Source: Fluviicola sp.
GTDB taxonomy: Bacteria > Bacteroidota > Bacteroidia > Flavobacteriales_D > Crocinitomicaceae
Length of the DNA stretch: 64,000 bases
Assembly: GCF_029266855.1 (NCBI RefSeq)
Contig: NZ_JAQSWB010000004.1
Location: forward strand, 289,579 to 353,578
Direction: 5' to 3'
The stretch's first letter is position 1, and each line of letters begins with the position of its first letter. This document shows positions 41,616 to 51,157 of the stretch, one piece after another. Below the pieces are notes generated by a model, which made no database searches, was not told where the DNA came from, and was given only the letters and a program-made list of their open reading frames with translations. The position numbers were made by a program, and so were the translations under genes.

Positions 41616-44516
41616 TTAGTAACTGTGTTCAACGGGAATTCGCAAGACCACTTTTGTTCCTGAGGCTTCTCCATTTTCAAACAAATCTTCGTATTCATAT
41701 CCGAATTTTCCCTGAAGCACTTCGCTTAAAATTTCAAAGCGGTTTTTAATAGCCTTCCCTGAAAAAGACTCATGGTCAGCACGTTGTCTAAGACGAATGG
41801 CTTTTGCACGTTCGCGTCCGATTCCATTATCAACAATGGTGCAAATTAAATCCTGCTTCAATTCGAAAGAAATACTTAAGTGTTTGGGGCCTTCTTTATG
41901 AAGTAATCCGTGTACAAGCGCATTTTCAATAAATGGTTGAATTAAAAGCGGTGGAATCAATACTCCATCGGCATTAATGGAATTTATAGAATAAGTGAAA
42001 TCTGTTTTAAACCGTAATTTTTCAAGGGACAGGTATAATTCCAGAAGTTTTATTTCCTCTTCAAATTCAATAAAGTCCTTCTCCGAATAGCTCAATGTTC
42101 TGCGCACCATATTAGAGAAAGTGGTAATGTATGAGTAAGAATGTTCAATATCTCCTTTTAGAACAAGGTCCTGGATCGAATTCAATGCATTGAAGATGAA
42201 GTGCGGATTCATCTGCGATTGAATAGCAGTGAGTTTTGATGCATTTAACTCGTTAAGCTGTCTTGATTTTGTTTGCTGGATCCTCAATTGCCAACGATAG
42301 ATAATAAATACAATTCCAATAAATATCAATGCCATGGAACCGATAAACCACCAGCTAAGGTAGAACGGTGAAGCAATGGAAAACGAGTAAGTGATTTCGT
42401 CCGTGTAATTGCCGTTAATTTCAGCATTTACTTTTAAGGTGTAATTTCCGGGAGCAAGTGCATTATAGGTGATGCGATTCTCATCGCTCTCATTCGTGTT
42501 CCATTGTGTATCGTAGCCAAGGAGTTTATAATGATACTGGATACTTTCTCTGCTGCGCAAAGTTGGAATAGACAATTCAAATACCAGTTTTCGTTGGTTA
42601 CTTGTAAAGTGTTTATTGGTGTTATGATCAATCAGGTGATCGTTGACCTTAACAGATTTGAGCAGAAGTGGTGGTAAATGAAAAGAGCGTTTTGCATAAG
42701 GTAAATCTATTTGCTGCACCCCGCCAAAATGACTTACCCAAAAGGTGTCTCCACTACTCGTAAAATCCATCACACTTTGATTGGAGAACCCGAAGAGTGA
42801 ATGCAGGGTTTTTAAAATACCTTCGTTTCGGTCAAATACAAATAAGCCATTGGATGTTTTACCCAGAATGTTTTGACCTTGAAGCCGGATCTTTTCCAGG
42901 GTTTCCCGTTTTCCTTTTATCCAGATCGGAATCGTTGAGATTACTTTCCCCTCTTTTATTACCAGGATCCCATTGTTATTGGTGCTGGCATAGAGTAAAT
43001 CTCCATCCAGAAGCAGGTCAACAGGGAAAATCTCCTTCCCTTTGTAACGGATCGATTTGATTTCTCCTGAAGCGTTTTTGCAAACAAGTCCAATAGAAGT
43101 AGAAGCAAAAAGGACCTGATTCCTGACATGATAAGCCAATGAGTAAATCCTGTTGGTTAAGCCATTTACTGACTCAACCAGGAACGTATTGTTTTTCATG
43201 CGACATCGAAGCACACCCCTGCCAGTACCAAGGAAACTCTCGCTTTTAGAAATAAACGCAACGTCCTTCAATGATGCTTCCGTGATATCAAGCAGTTGGT
43301 TTGTTTTTTTATTGTAAGCCCGCACATACCCATTATCAAAGAGTATGAAATTGCTTTTTGGGTGCGTGTAAATCCCCTCAATCGGGTGTGTCCCCTCATG
43401 AGTAATCGAATAAAACGTTTGGTTTTTATAACTCATCAAAGCACCCTTGGTTGTTCCCAGGAGCAGGCCTAAATCCAGGTCATCGGAGAGGGATGTTACC
43501 GGATCGTCACGAAATGCCCGAATCACATCCGGTATGTCTGAATCCCGGATCACCAGAATTCCTTTGTCAAAAGTGCTGATCAGTGTGTTCCCTTCATGGT
43601 CTTCATAGACATCAGAAACAAAATAGTCTTTATAGAACTGGTCATTCGATTTTTGAACAAGTTTACTATCCAAAAGAATTGTACTTGGAAGTGTTCCGGC
43701 AATCCATGCCCCGTTCTTTACAGGGTAAATACGCATAGCCTCACCCGCTTTGAATTCAAAACTGGTCGAGTGAGCTGTTAACTGCTGTTTCCTGAAATTG
43801 TATTTATATGCCTGTTTGTTGCGCAGATCCACTGCGTAATTGGTTGATCCGATAGAAAAAAAACGCAGATGTGAATCAGGATGTAATTTGCCGGAACGAA
43901 CAGACACTGTTATTCGCTTAAATTTACCGGCAGCATAGGTTAAGAGATTATTGCTATAGGTAGCATGAAAGATCAAAGTGCCATTTTGCAGAGAAAACGG
44001 CTGTGCCAGGAACCGATTAATCGTAAATTTCTGAACTACTTTCGCTTTGCTGTTCAGTACAATTACTTTCCCACCTGAAATCACTAACTCATTCCTGTCA
44101 GAGATAGACAAACTGATATCTGAGTGCGTATCATCTTTACAAAGTTCGTAGAACAGATTGCATACTCCATTCTTAATTTGAAAAATCTGACCGTTTAAGT
44201 TGTGGCAGTATATTGTCCCGTTTTTGTCATTAACAAAGCTAAACACCGAATTACTTTTCGCACTTTCACATTCAATTTTATCATAATTGTAAAAGTCATA
44301 TCGATAGATTCCATCACTGGTGGCAAAATAATAATTGTTCTTATTGTCTTGGGTCACATTATAAACCTGCACACCTCTGAATTGCTGCTCCCCGAGAATA
44401 AAATAAGCAGGTTGTTGCGCAGTCGAAAACGTAGGCAGGAGTAGTAAGAACAAAAAAAGCATTGCTTCTGAGGCCCGGAATTTCGATCCGTAGATAGTAA
44501 TTATGATACGCTGCAT
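41616..44516 (-). CDS. Hybrid-like sensor kinase with propeller ectodomain and Y_Y_Y domain (LytS-type His_kinase)
   Basis: A 966-residue kinase: N-terminal hydrophobic signal or anchor ([16 protein letters not shown] at about 19-34), two-component-regulator propeller repeats (about 40-620), a Y_Y_Y domain (about 650-715; [36 protein letters not shown]), a membrane helix near 725-745, then the His_kinase domain with [12 protein letters not shown] (His at about 768) and HATPase with [11 protein letters not shown]. There is no receiver domain, so it is not a true hybrid kinase. Periplasmic propellers of this type often sense glycans. Alternative start at 44462. Its partner is the LytTR gene downstream. 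Confidence 0.92.
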
Positions 44517-44608
44517 TCGGTTTAAAAGTACAAAATAACTTTAGTTGGCTTTTCCGGGGTTAATTGCATTTCTATTATCCTAAAAAAGAAGAATCTCTCA
44601 AAATAACT

Positions 44609-44616
44609 TACTTTTG
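44609..44616 (+). promoter_or_regulatory. -7 box upstream of the 44677 gene
   Basis: TACTTTTG, a TAnnTTTG match. An in-frame TTG at 44614 falls within it, so the ATG at 44677 is preferred as the start. Confidence 0.4.
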
Positions 44617-44676
44617 AGCCAAAATATAACATTTCAGAAAATTTCCCGTAAGAGGGCTCATACTCGAAACTTAAAC

Positions 44677-45912
44677 ATGGATACTACAGATTCTCCTGTC
44701 CTTACACCACCCGTTCAACTTCCTAAAAAACGCAAACGCAGATGGCTGAGGATCAGCTACTCTGTTTTGATTCATGGGCTTGCAACAATCGCCCTTGGAC
44801 TGATCGGTGTTGCGGTAGCCGTTAAAATGAAATGGACCAATGACGGTGGAAACGTAGATTTGAACAGCCGCTATTTTTCACAGATGGCCGGAAAATACAA
44901 CCAGGGATTTCAAACAGACAGTCTGACCTTTGCCAAACAGGAACGTTTGATGTACCAAAATGTCGGGCTGCTTGCAAAATATTATCCGCACAACGCCAAA
45001 ATTATTTTGGATGCATTTCAACGCACCGGAGATGTTACCATAGCATTGCGTATGCTTGACGCAGCAAATCTCCGCATGAAAAACCATAAAGGCTACCAAA
45101 AGGAACTGCAGCGCATTGAAAAACAGGCGGATGAAGCTTCTCTTTCCGTTTACCCATGGGCAAACTACCGGGAATGGAAGGAATTCTGCAGTGTTGTAAG
45201 GGCTGACAGTGCAGCCATCGATTCTGTCTCCCGCATTACAGGTGTCGAGTCCAGGCTCATTGTCATGTGTTTGGTCGGTGAACAAATCCGGATGTTTAAC
45301 TCTTCACGTGAACAATTCAAAAAGTATGTTGTTCCATACAACCGATTGATCCTGACGACCAACAGAGGATATGGCGTTACAGGAATCCTTCAAAATACAG
45401 CTTTGAAAATTGAGCGGAACCTGTATGAAAAAGGAAGTCCCTTTTATCCCGGAGATTATTATCAAAACTGTTTGAACGTAAAAGATTCCTTTCCTGAACT
45501 TGTGAATGATACGATCGAAGCCCACAAGCATTTAACGATCCAGCGTTTGATGAAAGGCGGAGATCATTTCTATTCGTATTTATATACCGCTTTTTTCCTG
45601 CGTCAATTCCAGGCACATTGGGAAAGAGAAGGATTTACATTAGCTTACCGACCTGAAATTTTGGGAACACTTTACAACCTGGGTTTCCAAAAGAGCAAAC
45701 CGAAGAAAAACCCTTCGGTGGGTGGATCAACCTTCAAAGTGGGAGATAAAGAATACACCTTCGGGGGATTGTGTTATGAGTTTTACTATAGCGGTGAACT
45801 GATGGATTTATTTCCCTTAACGAGCAAGCCATTTATTCCTACAAGAGAATTGGAACGGACGATTGTTTTCCCGGAAAAGGAGGAGGAAATAATTCCGCCC
45901 GTTGCAGGATAA
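44677..45912 (+). CDS. Membrane-anchored protein of unknown function
   Basis: A 411-residue protein with a basic N-terminal patch (KKRKRRWLR), one membrane helix (about 28-50; SYSVLIHGLATIALGLIGVAVAV) and a large periplasmic domain. Its middle part (ITGVESRLIVMCLVGEQIRMF, TTNRGYGVTGILQNTALKIE, RPEILGTLYNLGFQKSKP) has the layout of lysozyme-like/lytic-transglycosylase-related proteins, including a Glu after a V-S-R helix and the ATLYNLG-like segment. This is a fold guess only; no catalytic activity is assigned. It converges with a DUF1345 gene with no terminator between. Confidence 0.6.
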   Translation: MDTTDSPVLTPPVQLPKKRKRRWLRISYSVLIHGLATIALGLIGVAVAVKMKWTNDGGNVDLNSRYFSQMAGKYNQGFQTDSLTFAKQERLMYQNVGLLAKYYPHNAKIILDAFQRTGDVTIALRMLDAANLRMKNHKGYQKELQRIEKQADEASLSVYPWANYREWKEFCSVVRADSAAIDSVSRITGVESRLIVMCLVGEQIRMFNSSREQFKKYVVPYNRLILTTNRGYGVTGILQNTALKIERNLYEKGSPFYPGDYYQNCLNVKDSFPELVNDTIEAHKHLTIQRLMKGGDHFYSYLYTAFFLRQFQAHWEREGFTLAYRPEILGTLYNLGFQKSKPKKNPSVGGSTFKVGDKEYTFGGLCYEFYYSGELMDLFPLTSKPFIPTRELERTIVFPEKEEEIIPPVAG

Positions 45913-45914
45913 GG

Positions 45915-46559
45915 TTATAAATTAATAATCTCATTGATCGTGATGGCGATCAAAATGGTATTGAAGAAAAACGCAAGCAGGGAATGGGCCAGGGTGAGCC
46001 GGCGCAATCCTTTGGATTTAATCACCACATCGGAAACCTGGAAAGTCATCCCGATCGTGAAGGAATAGTAGGCAAAATCGAAATAATCCGGGTGAGCCTC
46101 TCCCGGGAAATCTAATCCGCGGGCATGTTTTGAATATTTCTCATTTTCATCCCCGTAATATAAATGAGCATAGCGAAAAGTAAAAGAGAGGTGTAATACC
46201 ATCCAAGCCAATATAATCGATGATATGAAGAAAACTTCATGGATCACACTGTGTTTGCTGAAATGAATGTTATTGTCACTATTCCAGAAGATAATCGCTA
46301 TCAAGGCGGTCGAACAGGTTATAATTAACAGGATAAACTGCATCCACACACCCAGATCTTCATCCTTTGCACGGGACATAATTTGATTTGAAGGAATCCG
46401 GATAACAGTAAACAAGCTTTCCAGCAGGTACAAAATTCCAAATGTGAGCCAGGCCAACACGATACTTTCCTGAACCGTCCATTTGAACAAATGGAAGCAA
46501 AACCCTACTAAAAAAGAAATTAAAAAGACGAATAGAATTTTAAACCGGATGATTTTCAT
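45915..46559 (-). CDS. DUF1345 family membrane protein
   Basis: A 214-residue integral membrane protein with five predicted helices and the family signature near the C-terminus (DFAYYSFTIGMTFQVSDVVI, then LRRLTLAHSLLAFFFNTILIA), which marks the DUF1345 family. Its function is not known. It also carries a middle segment SFTFRYAHLYYGDENE. It stands alone on the minus strand; its stop is 2 nt from the stop of the converging upstream gene. Confidence 0.88.
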   Translation of the reverse strand: MKIIRFKILFVFLISFLVGFCFHLFKWTVQESIVLAWLTFGILYLLESLFTVIRIPSNQIMSRAKDEDLGVWMQFILLIITCSTALIAIIFWNSDNNIHFSKHSVIHEVFFISSIILAWMVLHLSFTFRYAHLYYGDENEKYSKHARGLDFPGEAHPDYFDFAYYSFTIGMTFQVSDVVIKSKGLRRLTLAHSLLAFFFNTILIAITINEIINL

Positions 46560-46778
46560 GAATAAACGATTGCTGGTTTTAAAGATAGGACTTATTTATT
46601 GCGAATTAGATGTTAGGACTTTAGGACGTTAAGACTAAAAGAAATAGTGGCACGAGCCAGAGCCTCGCGCCAATGGGAGGAATAGGCAATAGCGAACAAG
46701 CATCGGGCAATAGGTTTTAGTCGTTTGTTATTAGCGGTTAAATATATTGTATGGGTGTTAAATATATATACAAACGTC

Positions 46779-46833
46779 GCTATATCTATGCTATATCTAT
46801 GCTATATCTATGCTATATCTATGCTATATCTAC
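46779..46833 (+). repeat. Five tandem 11-bp repeats (GCTATATCTAT)
   Basis: Exact copies begin at 46779, 46790, 46801 and 46812; the fifth (46823-46833) ends in C. The ORF that runs through it (encoding YAISMLYLCYIYAIS) is a by-product. The array lies about 210 bp upstream of the subtilase gene; the unit length equals about one helical turn. Confidence 0.9.
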
Positions 46834-46839
46834 GTTATG

Positions 46840-46932
46840 TCCCTCGGCATTCCGTCTTGTGAGACGGAGCCTCAGTCTGATCGCTTCGGATCGAGTGAGA
46901 CGGAACCTCAGTCTTCGTCCGCCGCGGCGGAC
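46840..46932 (+). repeat. Diverged modular palindromic repeat upstream of the subtilase gene
   Basis: GTGAGACGGARCCTCAGTC occurs twice (near 46858 and 46895), a hairpin TCCGTCT-TGTG-AGACGGA lies between, and the perfect palindrome GTCCGCCGCGGCGGAC ends it (46917-46932), followed by CTTATC as in the other family members. The spacer 46560-46778 has no other recognised feature. Confidence 0.65.
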
Positions 46933-47041
46933 TCTTATCTATGGAACATCCTCGCTTCATATCCAACTAACCAAGTCTTCAATTCAGAACTTTTGGAAAT
47001 GAACAATTTATCGTAAATTGCATCTGCTAAATTAAAGACTT

Positions 47042-50000
47042 ATGAAAAAACTACTCTCACTACTAGCCTTTATTCCGTTCGGTTTATTTGCACAAACTGT
47101 ACATGTAAATTACCAGGACGGAAAGATCTGGTTTAAACTTGACAAGGAGGTGAGAATCCTCCAGCCACTCAAAGAAAATCCAAGCAAAATTCCTGTTCAA
47201 TCCATTCCAGGACTGAACCAGGTTGTTTCCAAATACGGATTTATCAATCTTTCCAAACCATTTGCGGCGGCAAAAAATTCGGAAATCCTGCAGCGCACCT
47301 ATTTATTGGAATTCTCATCCATCCAGGATATAGAGAAATGTATCAAAGACCTGGAAAATCTGAAAGGTGTTGAATATGCCGAGAAAGTTCCGCTTGACCG
47401 GATGTGTTTAACTCCGAATGATCCTTCTTACAGCTCACAATGGGGTTTATCAAATATTAATGCCCCGACTGCCTGGAATTACTTTTCTACCGGCAGTAAT
47501 GTTGTAGTTGCTATTGTCGATGATGCCGTTGAACGGACCCATGCAGACCTTTCACCTAACTTATGGGTGAATAGCGGTGAGATTGCAGGAAATAACATTG
47601 ACGATGACAATAACGGGTATATTGATGACATCAACGGATATGACGTTGCCAGCAATGACAATAATCCAAATCCACCGAGCAGTTCTTTTGATCACGGAAC
47701 ACATGTTGCAGGAATTGTATCTGCGCGCTCTAACAATGGTGTCGGTGTTGCCTCTATCGGATTCAGCTGTAAACTGATGTGTGTAAAATCTACCACCACA
47801 GTTGGCCAGGTTACCAATGGTTATGACGGAATTCTATACGCCGCGGTAAGCGGAGCAGACGTTATCAATATGAGCTGGGGCGGACCGGGAACTTCAACCA
47901 CTGCTCAAAACATTGTCAATTATGCGGCAGGCGAAGGTTGTATCCTGATTGCTGCAGCCGGAAATGATGACGTGAATACTCAATTTTATCCTGCAGCTTA
48001 CAACAATGTTGTTTCAGTAGCTGCAACGACAAGTACAAATACCAAGGCCAGCTTTTCCAATTACGGTTCCTGGATCGATGTTTCCGCTCCCGGAAATAAT
48101 ATCTACAGTACAACCGTTGGAAATTCTTACGGCAATAAATCCGGAACCTCTATGGCTTCGCCAATGGTAGCAGGTTTGGCGGGATTAATGAAATCACTGA
48201 ATCCCAACATGCCGAATTCCGATTTGATTAACTGCTTACTCACAACAGCTGTGAATATAGATGCTCAAAATCCTTCTTTTATCGGTGAACTTGGAAGCGG
48301 GCGAATTGATGCGGCTGCAGCTATGGCCTGTGTTTCAACCTCGTTGAATAATCCACCCGTTGCCGATTTCAGTGCCAACTTCACAGCAATCAGCGCCGGA
48401 GGTTCTGTTTTGTTTACCAATCTGAGCACTTACAATCCGACATCGTGGAACTGGACCTTTACCGGTGGAACACCTGCTTCATTTAACGGACAGAATCCTC
48501 CATCGATAACCTACAATACACCTGGAACTTATAACGTTTCACTCACTGTAACAAATGCAAACGGCACAGACACAGAAACCAAAAACGGGTATATTACAGT
48601 AAGTGCTGCCGCAGTCTGTGAACGGATTAATTTGCCGACGCCAGCCGGCTGGACAGGATCTAATTATTACACAGGCGCTACTCTCGGATCAGATGGCTGG
48701 ATCAACGGAATGAATGTATACCTGGACAAACAGAAAGCCATGTACTTTGATGCATCTGCTTCCCCAAATACCGTTTTGAACAATGTATGGCTGGCATTCG
48801 GACTCGCTTATTCAACCACTCCATCCAAGATCGTTCCTATTAAAGTTTACGACGGAACCAGTGGTACACCCGGAACGCTGCTAGGAACGACCAACCTGAC
48901 AATGGGTCAAATCATGAACGATGTAAACGGCGGTTTTTACACCGAGGCAGCATTTGTAAATAATCCGGTTACATTACCGGCATCTAAAAAATTCTTCGTT
49001 TCCGTTGATCTGACAAACTTACAATGGACCGCAGGAGTAAAAGACACTTTAAGTATTGTAAGTAATTCGGCAGGACAAACAACTCCTTCCGCAATCTGGG
49101 AACAACAATCAGACAATATCTGGTATCAGTACGGAACTGCAGGTTCCTGGAATTTGAATGCCTCTTTATTCATTCACCCATTCCTTACGAATACCCCTTC
49201 ACAAGCAGTTATTACACCAAGTACATTAACCGTTTGTTCCGGGAATTCCGTTGATTTTAATGCTGCCGGAAGTACTTACCAGGATACTTTATTATGGTAT
49301 TTTCCAGGTGGAACACCAACCGTTGTTCCTTCAGCTCCAACAGCTTCTGTAACCTACGCAACACCGGGAACATACGATGCTATTCTGTATACAATCGGCG
49401 GCGGCTGTTCTTTGTTTGATTCAGCATTTGTTTCCATTACCGTAAACCCGGTGCCAACAATCAGTGTTGCAGGTAATAATACCATTTGTAACGGTGCAAG
49501 TACCGCGTTGACTGCTTCAGGAGCGAGTTCCATCACCTGGACTCCGGGTACGGGTTTATCCGCAACAACCGGAAACAACGTTACGGCAAATCCCAGCGTG
49601 ACAACTACTTATGCAATTACCGGAACGAACGGAGCATGCAGTAACTCGACAACCATTACCATCAATGTGGATGATCCAACCGTGGCTACAATTGTATTTG
49701 TGGACAGTACAGTCGCTTGTCCGACCTCCGTTTCTTTCGATGGCAGTAATTCTGCACATGCAGATAATTTCTTCTGGTCATTCCCGGGCGGAACTCCCGC
49801 TACATCAAACAGCTCTTCGCCGACGGTAACTTTTGGCGCCGACGGAGCAGTAACTGTTCAATTGATCACGGAAAATTCATGTGGGTCAGATACCATTGTG
49901 TTTCCAATTCAGATTACAACTAACTGTGGGCTTGGCCTGGAAGAAATCTCTTTGGAATATCTGATTTCTTATAATCCGGACCAGGGATTGATCCATATTG

Positions 50001-50194
50001 TGAGCGAACAGGGATTGACAAGCGGAACAACAATCCAATTGTATAACAGCGCCGGGCAATTAGTGATTTCCAACAAACTGGTGAACCAGGAGGATTCAAT
50101 TCAAATTCCGGTCACTGCTTATGCTCCGGGAATGTATTTCGTGCGAATAGCAAATGAATTACAGGAAACGACTTCGAAGGTGATTAAGAACTAA
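47042..50194 (+). CDS. T9SS-secreted subtilisin-like S8 peptidase with PKD domains
   Basis: A 1050-residue protein. Signal peptide (MKKLLSLLAFIPFGLFAQ), an N-terminal propeptide-like region (about 20-135), the S8 catalytic domain with D160 (IVDDAVE), H218 (DHGTHVAG) and S370 (GTSMASP), at least two PKD/Ig-like modules, a Cys-containing middle region, and a T9SS type A sorting domain (LISYNPDQGLIHIV onwards, ending KVIKN). Such enzymes digest extracellular proteins or process surface proteins. The start is clear. A terminator follows; the upstream region is repeat-rich. Confidence 0.93.
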   Translation: MKKLLSLLAFIPFGLFAQTVHVNYQDGKIWFKLDKEVRILQPLKENPSKIPVQSIPGLNQVVSKYGFINLSKPFAAAKNSEILQRTYLLEFSSIQDIEKCIKDLENLKGVEYAEKVPLDRMCLTPNDPSYSSQWGLSNINAPTAWNYFSTGSNVVVAIVDDAVERTHADLSPNLWVNSGEIAGNNIDDDNNGYIDDINGYDVASNDNNPNPPSSSFDHGTHVAGIVSARSNNGVGVASIGFSCKLMCVKSTTTVGQVTNGYDGILYAAVSGADVINMSWGGPGTSTTAQNIVNYAAGEGCILIAAAGNDDVNTQFYPAAYNNVVSVAATTSTNTKASFSNYGSWIDVSAPGNNIYSTTVGNSYGNKSGTSMASPMVAGLAGLMKSLNPNMPNSDLINCLLTTAVNIDAQNPSFIGELGSGRIDAAAAMACVSTSLNNPPVADFSANFTAISAGGSVLFTNLSTYNPTSWNWTFTGGTPASFNGQNPPSITYNTPGTYNVSLTVTNANGTDTETKNGYITVSAAAVCERINLPTPAGWTGSNYYTGATLGSDGWINGMNVYLDKQKAMYFDASASPNTVLNNVWLAFGLAYSTTPSKIVPIKVYDGTSGTPGTLLGTTNLTMGQIMNDVNGGFYTEAAFVNNPVTLPASKKFFVSVDLTNLQWTAGVKDTLSIVSNSAGQTTPSAIWEQQSDNIWYQYGTAGSWNLNASLFIHPFLTNTPSQAVITPSTLTVCSGNSVDFNAAGSTYQDTLLWYFPGGTPTVVPSAPTASVTYATPGTYDAILYTIGGGCSLFDSAFVSITVNPVPTISVAGNNTICNGASTALTASGASSITWTPGTGLSATTGNNVTANPSVTTTYAITGTNGACSNSTTITINVDDPTVATIVFVDSTVACPTSVSFDGSNSAHADNFFWSFPGGTPATSNSSSPTVTFGADGAVTVQLITENSCGSDTIVFPIQITTNCGLGLEEISLEYLISYNPDQGLIHIVSEQGLTSGTTIQLYNSAGQLVISNKLVNQEDSIQIPVTAYAPGMYFVRIANELQETTSKVIKN

Positions 50195-50216
50195 ATTTGT
50201 TAATCATATTGAATAG

Positions 50217-50244
50217 CCCCGGCAATAAATGTCGGGGTTTTTTT
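50217..50244 (+). terminator. Terminator after the subtilase gene
   Basis: CCCCGGC (50217-50223) pairs with GTCGGGG (50231-50237; one G-T pair), followed by seven T residues. Confidence 0.85.
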
Positions 50245-50301
50245 GTTCAAGCAACATTCGAATTTTAGAATTCTAGTTTTAACGAACTCAAGCTACAAAT
50301 A

Positions 50302-50323
50302 GAGTTCGAGAATTCTCGAACTC
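50302..50323. repeat. Perfect 22-bp palindrome in the subtilase-OmpA spacer
   Basis: Both 11-bp arms of GAGTTCGAGAA are exact mirror complements; a further CTCG/CGAG and T6 follow, and the arm sequence TTCGAG recurs near 50361. It could be an operator or a second terminator. Confidence 0.6.
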
Positions 50324-50406
50324 CCCGAGAGTTTTTTCATTTCCGAAAAAGCTTCGTTCGAGTGTTACTTTTTCATAAACCCGACATTTAGAAGAAAAAC
50401 AATCTT

Positions 50407-51078
50407 ATGAAACTGATCTATTCTTTATGCCTGGCTTTTCTTTCCTTCGGAATTCAGGCGCAGGTTGCAAAAGCTCCTGTAAAAGTAACTGTCAAAGGAT
50501 TCAACGGCAAACCTTATGCAAACGATAAAGTCCTTTTCGTGGGGCAAAAATCCAAACAAACACTTTCCGGTGTGAGCAATCCGGCAGGTCAATTTGTTAT
50601 CCAGCTTCCCTGCGGAGATATTTACGACATCCGGATTCAAAGTATCGGTGACGAAATTGAATACAATACACTGGAAATACCTGCAGTTAAGCCCGGAGAA
50701 TTTTTTGAAGAAGCTGAGCTGTTGATCGAATACGATCCCGGAACCACCTTCTCCTTCACCAATTTACAATTTGAAGCGGCAAAAGCAGATTTGAAGTCAG
50801 CAAGTTACTTCCACCTCAAAAACCTTGTAGAAGTTATGAAACGCAAAAAGGATTTCAAAATCCAGATCGCGGGACACACAGACAGTGACGGAGAAGAAAA
50901 TGCGAATCAGCTCTTATCGCAAAGAAGAGCGGAATCCGTAAAGAACTACCTCATCAGCCAGGGAATTGAAGCCAATAGGATCATTGCAAAAGGGTTTGGA
51001 GAAAGTCAACCTGTTGCCAACAATACAAGTCCGCAGGGGAAAGCTCAAAACAGGAGGACGGAGATTTCGATCCTCTGA
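50407..51078 (+). CDS. OmpA family protein
   Basis: A 223-residue protein: signal peptide (MKLIYSLCLAFLSFGIQAQ), an N-terminal domain of beta strands (about 20-105; KVTVKGFNGKPYANDKVLF), and a C-terminal OmpA/MotB-like peptidoglycan-binding domain (about 115-222; LKNLVEVMKRKKDF, IAGHTDSDGEENANQLLSQRRAESVKNYL, NRIIAKGFGES, AQNRRTEISIL) with the Asp and Arg that contact peptidoglycan. It is probably an outer-membrane-associated protein that tethers to the wall. It lacks a long barrel. The spacer upstream contains the 22-bp palindrome. The end converges with the iron-related operon. Confidence 0.92.
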   Translation: MKLIYSLCLAFLSFGIQAQVAKAPVKVTVKGFNGKPYANDKVLFVGQKSKQTLSGVSNPAGQFVIQLPCGDIYDIRIQSIGDEIEYNTLEIPAVKPGEFFEEAELLIEYDPGTTFSFTNLQFEAAKADLKSASYFHLKNLVEVMKRKKDFKIQIAGHTDSDGEENANQLLSQRRAESVKNYLISQGIEANRIIAKGFGESQPVANNTSPQGKAQNRRTEISIL

Positions 51079-51080
51079 GG

Positions 51081-51114
51081 TTGCCTTCGACTCCCATTGA
51101 CGCATCGGTCAAGG
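51081..51114. repeat. Repeat sharing TTGCCTTCGACTCC with the leuS insertion
   Basis: The 14-bp start is identical to 30021-30034. It continues with a hairpin TTGAC-GCATCG-GTCAA. It lies between two converging genes. Confidence 0.55.
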
Positions 51115-51157
51115 TTTTCAACGCTGAGTCACCTTAGAATAAAGGCTTCAACTTTGA

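Noticed and set aside
46842..46932. Retron or other reverse-transcribed RNA
   Set aside because: There are inverted repeats, but no reverse transcriptase gene is nearby.
46751..47016. ORFs through the 11-bp array (60-85 residues)
   Set aside because: They only translate the tandem repeat and the palindromic repeat and have no start signal or homology-like composition.
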